This document shows, piece after piece, positions 36,780 to 47,999 of a stretch of 64,000 nt of DNA. The notes under the pieces are model-generated. The model saw only the letters and a program-made list of their open reading frames with translations. It made no database searches and was not told where the DNA came from. Position numbers and translations under genes: made by a program. The first letter of the stretch is position 1. The number at the start of each line of letters is the position of its first letter. This stretch comes from Cricetomys ansorgei (lineage: Eukaryota; Chordata; Mammalia; Rodentia; Nesomyidae): the NCBI GenBank assembly GCA_026225945.1, contig JAMJFZ010000674.1:524501-588500 (forward strand), in the 5' to 3' direction.

Positions 36780-36988
36780 GTCTCCATTCTTACATAGCCC
36801 AGGATGCAAGCTGAAGGAATGGTGATGCTCACAAGGGGTTGGGTCTTCTGATATCAGTTAATATAATTAAGATAATCCCCCACAAATGTGACCACAGTTC
36901 AACCTGACCTGGAAAATCCCTCATTGAAATCCTCTTCCCACATGATTCTAGATTTGTGTCAAGTTGATAATTAAAACTCACCGTGATG
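36780..36988 (+). repeat. 3' part of the same rodent interspersed repeat
   Basis: 'taagataatcccccacaaat', 'aaatccctcattgaaatcct', and an end of 'gtgtcaagttgataattaaa'. This is the same family as at 33228. Confidence 0.6.
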
Positions 36989-37193
36989 TAGACAGTAAGA
37001 AAAAAAAACTGTGCTTGGAGAAAAAAAACAATAACTTAATATTGTGTTTTTAATGACAGATTTGGGGATACTTATGAAATGTTTCAATGTTTCACTTCTT
37101 TGCGCTTTAAATTTCTGAGTTGTTAATCTTAGTAAAATTGTATTATTAATGATTTTTGAGTGACAGAGCTTTTTTTTCTTTTTTGTGTTTCAG

Positions 37194-37250
37194 AACTTCC
37201 ATATGGAGCTGGACAAAGAAGCTTATTCTTATGAAGAGACCCTCTGTTAA
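37194..37250 (+). CDS. Il13ra2: Il13ra2 coding exon 9, cytoplasmic tail and stop
   Basis: The acceptor is GTGTTTCAG. Eighteen codons end in Glu-Glu-Thr-Leu-Cys followed by TAA at 37248-37250, matching the mouse C-terminus (Glu-Asp-Thr-Leu-Cys). The tail is short and has no JAK-binding box, as expected for the decoy chain. Confidence 0.92.
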   Translation, partial: NFHMELDKEAYSYEETLC

Positions 37251-37360
37251 GCTAGCCATTCCCAGGCCTACAGCCAACTAGCATGAGTCATATTAGGCTC
37301 AATTTCTCTTCAAATTTCAAATACATTTTGTTGCAAAAAATGGCGTTTTTCCTGATCTTG
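37251..37360 (+). promoter_or_regulatory. Il13ra2 3' UTR with a variant poly(A) signal
   Basis: No AATAAA occurs in the first ~1.5 kb after the stop. The human transcript ends about 100 nt after its stop. At the matching place there is a variant hexamer AATACA at 37320-37325, followed about 37 nt later by a pure GT tract that could act as the GU-rich downstream element. The nearest strong AATAAA I noticed is at 39224-39229. Inferred by position only. Confidence 0.4.

Positions 37361-37361
<1 letters not shown>

Positions 37362-37407
<46 letters not shown>
37362..37407. repeat. (GT)n microsatellite
   Basis: About 46 bp of uninterrupted GT just downstream of the likely end of the Il13ra2 3' UTR. 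Confidence 0.95.
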
Positions 37408-37409
<2 letters not shown>

Positions 37410-37414
37410 ACTGA

Positions 37415-37505
37415 AGGGCTGGTGGCGCACTCAAGTTTGCTTAGCTTATGATAGTCCTAACTTGGCCTTTCAAGTACTGGCATTACACATGTGTGACTCG
37501 ATGTT
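37415..37505 (-). mobile_element. B1-like fragment
   Basis: Weak reverse B1 resemblance: 'cttggcctttcaagtactgg', then 'cattacacatgtgtgac'. Short and diverged. Confidence 0.35.
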
Positions 37506-38170
37506 CACTCTTCTAATTACATGTGATTCAATGCTCACCTTCCTTATTACACTTAGGTACACTTTATGATGCACAAACCCTTAGCAGGTAGTAAAATTAC
37601 TATATTCTAGTAATCATTTTGTTTTCTCATAAATTTATTATGAGAATTCCATGTGTAGAGAAAGGGCTAGGTTAAATTTTATTCAATGTTGTATTATAAA
37701 AATAACATTATCTTTCCACTTGAACGAACCTACGGAGATACTGCCACATCTTGAAAAAGGAGATTTGGTGGTTTTGTGGATGGTTATTTTAAATTGAATT
37801 CTGAGTGAAAGTGTTTACCATTAATAGGAATGAAGGAAGTTTTAAATATATTCCTAGTTCTGTGAGTATCCCATTTCACAAAAGATGAAAGTATTACAAA
37901 GCTGAAAATTGTAAGTGACCAAGGACTATACATGAAAGGTTCAGAACTCAAATCCAACACAGTGCAAAGATGGGAATTCCCTGTGCTAGTTTACAAATTG
38001 CCCTTCATTTAAAAGTATTTAGTGTGTGTGTGTACACACGCCAAGGACCTCAGGTGGAGGTTCAAGTACAACTTTCACAGTCAATTCTCTCCTTCTATCC
38101 TGAGGCTCACACTCAGATCTTAAGGCTTACATAGCAAATTACTTTACCTGCTAAGCTTTGGGGGTGGGAG

Positions 38171-39795
38171 CGGGGGCAAGAGAGAGCAGACAGGTCAATG
38201 ATCATAAAAATATAAGTATCTGAAATTAGTAAGACGACTTTAAAAGTACATCCTAAAGTTAAATAGCTTAGCTACCTGGGTGTAGTAGACAGTTTTTTTT
38301 TTTAAAAAAATGTATGGGATAATAGACTGCTAATTTTAATCAAGGACCAAATTTAGTTTCGATTAATTTTTATGCAATGTTATTCAAAGTAAAGTATCAT
38401 CTGGGAGCATATTAGAATTCTCTACTCAAGACATACTCAGCAATTTACATTTGAAAAATATTCTTTAGGGATTCATTTACTCGATCAGTATTAAAAGCAC
38501 TGATGTATAAGTGTTGTAGAATGAAAATTGCTGAGCTCATTTAATGGAGACGAGGGTGAGCATAATCATGATTCTCATTGCCGCTGCTCATCTCTTAAAG
38601 GAGAAAAACTGTGAAAGCTGAGTTGTAAGCCTGAATACCATCGTTTATAATAATTGTCACCAGCAATAGAATTTACCACAATTTAATATAAATTCTTTCC
38701 TTTTTTACTTTGTACACAAAAACATTTATACGAAGATCAAAATCATTAACCATAAAAGTTCACAATTTACTTACAAATTGATCATTAGCTCTTTCCTAGT
38801 ATCCGTATAGGGGTGATGGGAAATGTGAAGAATGCCTCTGTAAAGACCATCAGGCAGTGTCTAGGGCTTGAATGGGTATGAGTTGGGGGGCTCTGGGAAG
38901 GACAGAGAGCAGAAAGAGAGTGAATGTGATGCTAAAGGGAACTGGTGTTTGAGACCCTTGGCCTATTTATTGCAACTGGGCAAATTCCTCCATAAAACAT
39001 ATACATCCTAGTTGAAAATTGGTAGCATGTAGATTATACAAATTTTTCCTCATTAAATAATATGCAATAATAATTTCAGTTAAAGCTAGTTGTATTGATT
39101 CACAAAGAGAGAGAAAGGGTGTTCTTGTGAGAAACTTTCCATTTGTACATTTCTATAACCTGGAAGGGTTTGTAGTTTGTAGCTGCCTGGAGGTAATGGC
39201 TTCCTTTTGCCAGTTTGAAGGCAAATAAATATAATAAGAGATTATTAAAGTTAGTAGTGGGGTGTAGAAATAAAAAAAATTATCCGAATTCTGATACAAA
39301 TTGGATTACAGAAACTCTGAGTAAAGTTTCTATATGTGAAGTAAAGGGAACAATGAGTCTATAGCCTAGATGTTTTACCTCACTGAGTCCAGGTACTTAG
39401 ATCTAAATGGTTCATTTATTTGAAACATTGGTTGACTTTCAGAGCCTCTAGAATAAATGTCAATTCTTCTTCATTCTGATAGTCATTAATTAATGGAGGC
39501 TACCCATTACCAGGGAAGTCCCTACTGGTGTTTGCTGTTGATAAAAAGCTCAAAACTCCAGTTTATTGCTTTAAATTCTTAATCTTTAGAGAGGAAGTTC
39601 CATATCATTCAAAAAACACTTCCAGATTGGTGGCACATGATATCTGTTACCACCATCCACGGAGCAGTTATAAAGAGTGTCTGTCAATGGGAAGAGTTAG
39701 GCTACTAGAACAGAGAGTTCTATAATGTTTGCTAAGGGGACTAACTTCGTTTTGAACAAAGAATGAGAAAATTCAAATATAAGGACCCCATTAAA
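38171..39795. other. 3' flank of Il13ra2, nothing clear
   Basis: AT-rich with an AATAAA at 39224-39229 that could serve a long 3' UTR. No gene or clear repeat. Confidence 0.4.
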
Positions 39796-39807
39796 AATGT
39801 AAATCTT

Positions 39808-39993
39808 GGGGCTGGAGAGATGGTTCAGCAGTTAAGAGCACTGACTGCTCTTCCAGAGGTCCCGAGTTCAATTCCCAGCAACCACATGGTGGCTTGTAAT
39901 CATCAAAAATGGGATCATATGCCCTGTTCTGGTAAGTAGGTATACTTGCAGATAGAGCACTCATATAAATAAAATAAATAAATCTTTTAAAGC
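39808..39993 (+). mobile_element. B2 SINE with target-site duplication
   Basis: Begins GGGGCTGGAGAGATGG, followed by the tRNA-like promoter region and the usual B2 body. It ends in an AAATAAAATAAATAAATC tail. It is flanked by 12-bp direct repeats at 39796-39807 and 39994-40005 with one mismatch (A/G). This is the best-preserved SINE in the window and the main evidence for a muroid rodent. Confidence 0.9.
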
Positions 39994-40659
39994 AATGTAG
40001 ATCTTGCTGATAAACAATCAAGAAAAAAAATAGCCACACGATAGTGCGGATAGCACGTGAGAACAAATGGGCAGTTCCTCTTGACAAACAAGAGCATCAA
40101 ACAGCTAAGAAAACCCCTCTTGATCTTAGACAAAAACCTCAAAGACCATCCCTGCCATAGAAAACATTTGATTGAATATCGAATTGTGGTTTCTTATTTC
40201 AGCAACAGCAGTCAGTCCATGATAGTATCGTGGGAGAAGATGCGACTGAGTCGTGTTCATGTCTCAGCAGATCAGAAATCAGAAAGGGGACCAGTCTGGA
40301 TAGTCTTCTAAACATTCAAAACCCACCCCTAGTGACCTATGTCCATCAGCTAGGAGATCCTATCTCCCAAAGGTTCCATAACCTCACAAAATATCAGTAC
40401 CATCTCACAACCAACTTATCAAACATATGAACTTGTGGGGGGAAATTTTACATCCAAGTTATAACAACATTCACATTGATTTATATCAATGTGGATGCAT
40501 ACATATTTATGCTATACTTTGGGTTATAATACAATATTTATTTATTTTGTTGTTCATATTGCTGCAATTTGATAATTAAGGACTTTTTCTTTTCTTCTTT
40601 TGGCATACCTCCATTCTTATGTGTGTTATGTGTGTGTGTGTGAGTATTTAGGAGGATGG

Positions 40660-40830
40660 TATGCAAATGTCTGGCTTTGTAAAGAGTTGCCAAATCATTT
40701 TAAAAGTGGTATTACTATTTTGCATTTCTATTAGAAATGAATGAATGTCCTATTGTTATGCATCCTCACCAGCAACTGATACTAATTTTAAAATGTCGGC
40801 CATGTCTTTTCCTTTTTGTCTCCTGGTACT
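40660..40830 (-). mobile_element. Old L1 fragment
   Basis: 'aaagagttgccaaatcattt', 'gcatttctattagaaatg' and 'catcctcaccagcaactgat' resemble the reverse L1 ORF2 3' region. Confidence 0.5.
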
Positions 40831-40884
40831 GGAGTTCAAGACCAGCGTCTTGCAGATGCTGTGTATACGTCCTAGGATTTTTAT

Positions 40885-41250
40885 AATTGTCATGTTGACA
40901 CAAATTAGAGGCCTGGGAAGAGGGAGAGTTAATTCAAGAACTGCCTCTGCTGGATGGCCTTTGAGCAGGAGCATTTTCTTGACTGGTGATTGATGTAGGA
41001 AAGGTCTAGCCCACTGTGCGTGTACCATCCCCAGCTAAGTGGGCATGGGGTGAATAAGGCAGAGCAAGAAGCCAGTAAACAACAATCCTTGATGGTCTCT
41101 TCTTCAGAGACTGCCTCCAGATTTCTGTCGTGAAATTCCTGCTCTGGCTTCCCTCCACGATGAACTGGAACCTGAAGGCCAAATAAACCATTTCCTGAAA
41201 TTGTTTTTGGTCTGTGTTTTATCACAGCAGTGCGGAAGCAACCTACCACA
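40885..41250 (-). repeat. Rodent interspersed repeat, reverse copy
   Basis: 'gtcatgttgacacaaattag', 'gattgatgtaggaaaggtct', 'ggccaaataaaccatttcct' and 'tttatcacagcagtg'. It is the reverse complement of the family seen at 60252. Confidence 0.65.
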
Positions 41251-41314
41251 CTAGGGAACAACTTTGCCACTAATTTCCAGGCTCTGTATTGGCAATTCTT
41301 TTTTATCATTATAT

Positions 41315-41455
41315 TTTTTTATTAAGACAATTTTTAAATTTAATTATATTTTAATCCTATTCTTCTGCTCTTGAAATTCCTTTCAGATCCTCTTCCCCTC
41401 CCTGTTCACGCAACTTTAAGTTCTTTCTAAACAAACAAGCAAAAACAATTCTTTA
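41315..41455 (-). mobile_element. L1 3' end, antisense
   Basis: 'cctttcagatcctcttcccc', 'cctgttcacgcaactttaag' and 'aaacaaacaagcaaaaac' match a reverse Lx-type L1 3' end. Confidence 0.55.
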
Positions 41456-41704
41456 AAAGTATATAGCTTATACTTTATTTCAATTTTACGGCTATATTTT
41501 GAGAAGATATTAATTTTAGATTACCTCTTTTCTAATATTTATACTGTATTATATCATCATTATTTCCATAGGTATTTAATTTTTAAACCTTTGTTTAAGT
41601 AGAGCTAAATCTTACCAGACCACTTTGCTACTATTTATGAATTCTTTCTTTAATTTGTTAAATGAGTTCTCTTTACATACTTCAAGAAGGTCTTGCTTTT
41701 TAAT

Positions 41705-41850
41705 GAGTCAGAAAGGGGGTGGATCCAGATGAGAGGGAGGTTGGTATGGCCTGGGAGGAGTAGAGGGAGGGAAAACCATAATCAGGATATATTGTATGAA
41801 ATCAAATATTTTCAATAAAATAAAAAGGAAATAAAAGAGAAAAGAAAAAC
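41705..41850 (+). mobile_element. L1 3' end, sense
   Basis: 'gtcagaaagggggtggatcc', 'agggagggaaaaccataatc' and 'tattttcaataaaataaaaa' match an L1 3' terminus with its AATAAA and A-rich tail. Confidence 0.6.
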
Positions 41851-42049
41851 CACATATACAGATGGACTGAGACACTGAAGAGGCGACATTCCTAAAATGA
41901 ATCCTAATCACTTTAACATCAGTCTCCAGTATTTTATGATTCTTAAAAATGGGTTGTAGATGTAAGTTAGCCTTTCACGAGGGATACTTCAGCCTTTAAC
42001 TACTTCTGAAAACAAAACAGAAGTAGAATAAAAGAGAGAATTAAAGTCA

Positions 42050-42370
42050 CCTAGGAAAGTCGAGTTCAAATGTAATTGCTACTGGAATGGTGCTGAGAGA
42101 TGGAACTCTTGAGATGTCACCAATACAATCTGCATCCTTAACTTTGGAGGAGGTTAGATAAGAGGAGAGAACTTGAAACTCTTGCTCCTCCCTTCCTGTT
42201 CTTACCCTGTCATCTTGCCCCTTCTCTCCTCATGATGTATCCTAGAATGTTACAGAGCATCAAGGCAGCCCTGCAGCAGCTGCGTGTGATGTCCAACCTC
42301 CCAGCCTCTAAGTCTGAGTCAAATAAACTTCAACTCAAGCAGGTTTCCATGTCTATATCTGTTCCTTGCA
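42050..42370 (+). repeat. Possible solitary LTR-like repeat
   Basis: A stretch with CT-rich sequence, then 'ctgagtcaaataaacttcaa', resembling the poly(A)-signal end of a rodent MaLR-type LTR. Ends were not defined and no target duplication was found. Confidence 0.3.
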
Positions 42371-42496
42371 GTTGGTGAGGGCAGGGGAGCTCTTTTCCTT
42401 TTGTTTGTGTTGTCCTGTTCTGAAGTATTAGTTGTTTCTGTTTTTTCTTATTATATTTTATTTTATTTTTCTTTCTTAGGAGCCTGTTTGTTTTCT

Positions 42497-42640
42497 AATT
42501 AGTGAGAAAGGGGATGGATACAGATGAAAGAGAGGTGGGAAGAAACTGGGAGAATTAGAGGGAGGGGAAAACTTAGCCAGGACATACTATGTGAGAAAAA
42601 AATCTAGTTTCAATAAATGGAAAATATGTACATATACTTA
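42497..42640 (+). mobile_element. L1 3' end, sense
   Basis: 'agtgagaaaggggatggata', 'gagggaggggaaaacttagc' and 'ctagtttcaataaatgg'. Second copy of the tail type at 41705-41850, in the same orientation. Confidence 0.6.
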
Positions 42641-42779
42641 TGGGGAAAAGAATGACTCTCTGAACTCATCTATATTTAAAATTTTCTTTCTACTTAGACT
42701 TAAAACATAATCTCTTTTAAAGATTTATTTATTAATGATTAGTGCATCGAGATGAAGATTTGAGGTCAATATGATCTCC

Positions 42780-43260
42780 TTCTACATGTATAATTTTTGA
42801 TGGGTTTCAAAGTGAATCTTCTTGTATCTTGGATATCCATATATTTATTGCTCAATAATCATTTTTCATAGCATGTCACGTGTTTCCAAACATCAAATAA
42901 ATCATGTATCCTTTGATCCAGTTTGATATTCCATTCAAATATTCAAATACTTTGAAATTCAGGAAATCGTTTACTGTAGCTTTGAGTAATTTTTGTGCTC
43001 CCATTTGTCCTTGTTTCCTTTTCTGGAAGATGAATCTGTACCAGATCACCTATTTGTATCTCACAAAATTAAGCTTCTAGCTCCTTTATTTTTATATTGC
43101 TTTTCTCAAACCAAGCATCTTTATTTCCTCTTGTGATCTTAATTGCAATCATGTAGTCTTTCTTTTTTGAAATCTTTGTTATACTTGTAACATTTTCCTT
43201 TGTTCTTTTCATTATGAAATTTTCTATTCTCTTAAAAGTTCTTTCTTGAGCAATTTCAGC
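42780..43260 (-). other. Antisense coding-like stretch
   Basis: On the reverse strand, one frame runs from about 43260 to 42780 with only three stops. It encodes a Lys/Glu/Ile-rich segment, then Gly-Asp-Leu-Val-Gln-Ile-His-Leu-Pro, then Asp-Val-Trp-Lys-His-Val. It could be a worn retrocopy or just A-rich composition. I do not recognise a parent. Confidence 0.2.
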
Positions 43261-43262
43261 GA

Positions 43263-43267
43263 GCGCG

Positions 43268-43319
<52 letters not shown>
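43263..43319. repeat. (GT)n microsatellite with GC start
   Basis: GCGCGCAT followed by about 49 bp of GT. Confidence 0.95.
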
Positions 43320-43320
<1 letters not shown>

Positions 43321-44599
43321 TTTAAAGAAATACATTTTCCCCATTAACTTTTAAAAATTATTCGCAACATGTTTGGTCATTATTTGACTATGTTGCAGTG
43401 CAATGTATTTATTTGGGTAGGTCCTATCCACCATGATAGTTCCCTTTTTCTTCTCTTTGTTTTCCCTTTAGCATATGTGCACGTGCATTGGTTCCTTTTA
43501 AATTCTTCTTTGGAGTAGTTCTTCTTACACCAGTTATTTGTGTAAACATCCAAAAGTACAGAGGCCTGGACAGAATGCTAAGCCAGTAGAATTCGCCTCA
43601 CTCAGAGTGAAGACCTATAGGGTACCATATTCTTGTGTCAGGATGCATGCTAATTACCTTCTAGTGCATAGCATCATTCTCATCTTTCTTGTCTATTTCT
43701 TCTCTTTATATATTGCAGAGACTGGGAACTTGGGAACAGCATTTCCCATCTAATTGACATTTTGATAATAAGACAGGAGATATGCAAATTAAAAAGAAAG
43801 CAGAAATAGTTATTTTTTCCCTTAGTACTGATTGAAATTCTAGCTTCCTTGGAGGCAATATTCAAATTCCCATATAACTATTTCTACTTCTGTGATTCAG
43901 CCACTTGAAACCTTTCTCTTTCTCCCTCCTTCCCTCCCTCCTTTGCTCCCTTCTTCCCCATTTCTCTTTCTCCCTCTCTTTCTCAACTCTGGACTATTTT
44001 TGTCTGGCTTAAATTCCCTTACTTTTAGGAATCGTCTCTTCACTGTATTATAATTTCAGTTCCTCCTTGGTAATTACTAAACTTAGGAAGTCTTCACTGA
44101 ACAGGCTACATACTTTAGGCTTGTTATGAGCAAAGTGTAAATGGCACTCTATTTTCCCTGTTGTCTATGCATGTTCTCTGTAGCCAAGGATATGCTATCC
44201 ATGTGTATTCTGTTATCATGTTCGAGATTTTTGTGCTTAGGATAATACATTTTTATATTCATTTATTCATTCAACAAAATACCATAAATACTATGTGTTC
44301 TATAATTTTTAAGGTGGTGAAGTTATTAAAATAATTTTAGCTTTCCAGCAAGTTTAAACTGTTCCCTATTTGCATGGCTTTTACTCATATCTTTACATTT
44401 TGTTTTTATTAAGCTAAATTTAACAACTATGCTTAATATTTCATATCTAATAATTCTAATGTATAATGAGCCACTTGTCTAAATTATCTGTAGTCTTTTG
44501 AAGTTAAGATATTTTATTTCCCTAAATTAGGTAAGATTTTTTTTGTATATATAAAATGATCATTTCTCAGAAAAATTTCAATGGAATGTTTTTGAGAGC

Positions 44600-44990
44600 C
44601 TAGAGAAGGGGCATTCCTCCAAAGGGAGATTTTAGTTTTCTTCTGTGAATCTGGAATCCATATGAATTTTTGATTTGAGGTTTTGTGACACAATTCACTT
44701 GGTGTGAATTAGACTTATTCATGAATATGTAGCTGGCTGTGGTTATGAATTCCGAGAGGATTTCTACTGTATGATTTACCTGTAATCCTCTAAGCTTCTC
44801 TTTCAGGATTTGATTTTCCATATAGCTTAATTCTAGTTTGTCTTTATATTGGGCCACACTTTCTTGTCCTAGTCTTATATAGGACCTTCTGTTGGGCTTT
44901 TAGGACTTGAATTTCCCCATGATTCTGGAAGTTAACTAGATCTCCTCCAATTATCTTGAAAGTAAGTCAACTGCAGTTCACAGAGATTTT
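44600..44990 (-). other. Antisense coiled-coil-like stretch
   Basis: A reverse open frame (44600-44857) reads Leu-Glu-Leu-Ser-Tyr-Met-Glu-Asn-Gln-Ile-Leu-Lys-Glu-Lys-Leu near its start, like a coiled coil. Upstream it continues in frame with two stops in the first ~35 codons. Parent gene not recognised. It may belong with 42780-43260. Confidence 0.2.
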
Positions 44991-45654
44991 ACCATCGCCC
45001 ATTGTTTAACCTGAATATTCTTTTGTTTTGTCTGTAAACAGGTACATATGGAGACTTAGAGTTAGGGTATTTCAGTATTTTTGCCTTTTTCACTTGATGG
45101 TTTATCTAGGTCATTTAATTAGCTATTGAGACCACTGTCTTTTTTAATCCATAAGTGCACTGTTGGTTCAAGATAACATCACCAGAACATTCATCTAGTT
45201 ATAATTCTCACTCTTACCAGAATATTGAAACCTCTGAAATAGTCACCCTTAATTATTTTCATCAAGAAAGATCTCATTTTCATTAAAGAGAGGTTCATTG
45301 ATTGAACTCGTTGAGTTCTCTGACAGGAGTAATTCAGTAAATATAAGTACATTGTTAAGTAGTGATTTATTGGACAAAAAGCAAAGCATCAGACATTGTT
45401 ATTCAGCAAACAGAAACTTCATAAAACTCATATTAGCAAAAGTTTTTATAGACATAATCAAAGACAAACATCAGATTTTAAAGCTTTTTGTATTCCAGTC
45501 TAATTCCTGTCTATTCTGGGTGAAACAAAACAAAACAATAAAACTAAGGTTTCAATGGTGGAACCAATAATCAGTCCAAATTCATCGAATCAGTGGATGT
45601 ACTTTAACTCAGCTCTGATTTCTGGTTTCCTATTACATTGTTCTTTGTATCAGA

Positions 45655-45770
45655 GACAGTCTGTGGAATTTGGTTTTCTACTTCTACCATGTGGATCTCA
45701 GGGAGTTGAACTCAGGTCATGAGGCTTGGCAGCAGGAGCCTTTACCTGCTGAATAACCTTGTCAGACCAC
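45655..45770 (-). mobile_element. B4-type SINE fragment
   Basis: Reverse B4 3' part: 'cttctaccatgtggatctca', 'gttgaactcaggtcatgagg' and 'ttgtcagacc'. Confidence 0.65.
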
Positions 45771-45991
45771 AATGTGATTATTTCTTGAATAGAGATTGGA
45801 GAAACATATCACTGACTATATCTGTTAATGAATTTACAAATAAGATTATCTAAGATGGGGAGGAGCCTGAGAGAAAATATTTAGAAACTCTGTAACTAAA
45901 AAATATCATGTCTAGAATAATAATTAGTAACACCCAACAATAAGAAAACCAGTAAATTGAGAAAGATACCCAACATTCATTTCTGGCCTAC

Positions 45992-46075
45992 ACACACCCC
46001 CACCTCACACACACACACAGACACACACAGGTTCACATTCAACTCCCATATACTCATACACACATATACACGAAT
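45992..46075. repeat. CA-rich tract
   Basis: ACAC-rich, interrupted. Confidence 0.8.
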
Positions 46076-46664
46076 ATGAACATGTACATCAGACTAAAAA
46101 ATAATAAAAGTGCATATGACGTGTTAACAATTGCAATGAAGAAATATTATCATCTGTCCTTGTGTCAGGGATGCACAATGCCAGCTTTCCTGTGCATAAA
46201 TCGTCACTGACCACTTTAGAAAGCTGCCATTGGTGTGGAGCTAATATTTAGAGACATGGGATCCTGGCCAGAGCTTTAATATTTTAATGTCTTCACGATT
46301 AAAACAATTTACCTTGAACATCTTCTAGACTTGTTATGAGAAACAATTATAGGCATATTTATGCACATTCTGTGAAAGCATATACCAATCCAGCAATGGT
46401 ACCATTGCTGTTACACAGGATTCTGTTGATCAGATACAAAACAACTTAAGGGTCGTTATGGGACTCTTAGGTGATTCTAAATCGCCCTCCATTTTGTTGT
46501 TAGTGTTAGAAGAGTCTAGATTAATACATATATATGAGTTCTGTGCAATTTAATTCCTCTAGATTTTAATGTTCTATGGAAAAGGAATCTGATATTAAAT
46601 GATTTAAGTAAATTAAATTTAAATTTAAAAATTAAATAATGATGTGTTAAATGAACTCAAATCT

Positions 46665-47700
46665 TTTACTTTTTAAAATTCTTCTCTCATAAATACAACC
46701 TGATCGCAGTTTCCCGTACCTCCACTCCTCCTACTTTCTCTCCTACATCCCCTCTCCCCCAAATCTACTCCTTTTCTGTTTTCCTTCAGAAAAGAGCAGG
46801 CCTCCCAGGTATATCAATCAACCAAACAAGGCACAACAAGATACAATAAAACTAGGCATAAACCCTCATATCAACGCTGTACAAGGCAACCCACTCAGAC
46901 GAAAGGATCCAAAGGCAGACAAAAGAGTCAGAAACACACCCACTCCCACTGTTAGGAGTTCCACAAATACACCGAGCTCACATTCATAACATATATGCAG
47001 AGGATCTATCATAGACCCAAGCAGGTTTCATGATTGCTGTTTCACTATCTGAGAGCCGTTATAAATCCTGCTTAGTAGATTCTTTGGGCCTATGAATTTA
47101 CAAATTTGTTTTTGAGCTCCTACGAATCTTCCTTCCTCTGGTCCTCAAGGTTCCCCAATCTCCAAGGGGAAGGACATGATGGAGATCTCCAATTCGGACT
47201 CCCTATCCTCCAAATGGTTGGCTGTGGTTCTCAGTATCTGCTCTCATCAGCTATCAGAAGAAGCCTCTCTGGTGACAATTGGGCTGGGCACATGTCTATG
47301 AGTATAGCAGAGTATCATTAGGAATCATTTCATTGATTATTTTTGATTTGGCCATGTGTTTGATTCTATCCTAGGTCTCTAAGATATCCAGCTTCCAGTT
47401 CCTGGCCCTTCAGACAGTGTCAGGCATGGTCTCCCTCTAACTGCATGGGCCTCAAGTTAGACCAGTCATTAGTTGGCTACTTCAGCAAGTTCTGAACTAC
47501 CATTGCAGTAACCCATCTTGCAGGCAGGAGAGATTGCAGGTCGAAGGTTTTGTGGTTGGGTTGGTGTCCCAATACCCCCACTGGAAGCCTTGCCTGGTTA
47601 CAGAAGATGACCAGTTCAAGCTCTGTATTCCCCATTACTAAGATTCCCCACTAGGGACTATGTTAATTCTGCCAACCCAGGAACACGGGAAATTAAATAG
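46665..47700 (-). mobile_element. L1 (Lx-type) 3' UTR, antisense
   Basis: About 1 kb of reverse L1 3' UTR: 'cacatgtctatgagtatagc', 'gtttgattctatcctaggtc', 'gtcaggcatggtctccctct', 'gttgggttggtgtcccaata'. Only the untranslated part is present; no reverse transcriptase reading frame. Confidence 0.75.
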
Positions 47701-47814
47701 AATTAAGTAATTCTATGTTAAATGTAGTCAGATCTTTTACTCTTTAACAGAGAAATTGGCAGAGCTTTATTATTCTAATGTGTGTTGACTCTCATATATC
47801 ATCTAGTATTTTTC

Positions 47815-47972
47815 AGGTTTTTTTCTTTTTGGTTTTCTGAGACAGAATTTCTTTGTTGTAACTCTGGCTGTTCTGGAACTCATTCTGTAGACCTGGTTGG
47901 CCTTGAAATCACAGAGATCTGCCTGCCTCCAAAGTGCTGGGATTAAAGGTGTACACCACCACCACTTGGTTG
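47815..47972 (-). mobile_element. B1 SINE
   Basis: Reverse B1: a poly-T start, 'gttgtaactctggctgttct', 'gttggccttgaaatcacaga' and 'gggattaaaggtgtacacca'. Confidence 0.88.
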
Positions 47973-47999
47973 CATTTTTCAATTTTAACTGACTCAAGA

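Larger units (their letters stand above)
23716..37250 (+). pseudogene. Il13ra2: Il13ra2, interleukin-13 receptor alpha-2, nine coding exons with two frameshifts
   Basis: The nine exons match the mouse/human IL-13 receptor alpha-2 chain throughout. The family protein is a type I cytokine receptor at the cell surface. It binds IL-13 with high affinity, has only a short tail, and mostly acts as a decoy that limits IL-4R-alpha/IL-13R-alpha-1 signalling. Coding exons are 23716-23794, 25278-25428, 26401-26553, 27087-27207, 30193-30377, 31294-31439, 32783-32927, 36057-36172 and 37194-37250, all with GT/AG introns in compatible phases. They total 1153 nt. Adding one base to exon 2 and one to exon 3 gives 384 codons plus stop, close to the 383 residues I recall for mouse. 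As read, the frame breaks next to 25311 and stops at 25382-25384 after 61 codons. A second break lies next to 26479. Downstream exons have no stop in the expected frame and all splice sites are kept. This suggests a young pseudogene or null allele, or assembly indels over a functional gene. Gene identity is near certain; pseudogene status is not. Confidence 0.9.

Noticed and set aside
39808..39900. tRNA-like promoter boxes in B2 and ID elements
   Set aside because: These are SINE-derived; no intact tRNA cloverleaf gene was seen.
40929..41309. 126-codon open frame on the - strand
   Set aside because: Inside a common rodent interspersed repeat.
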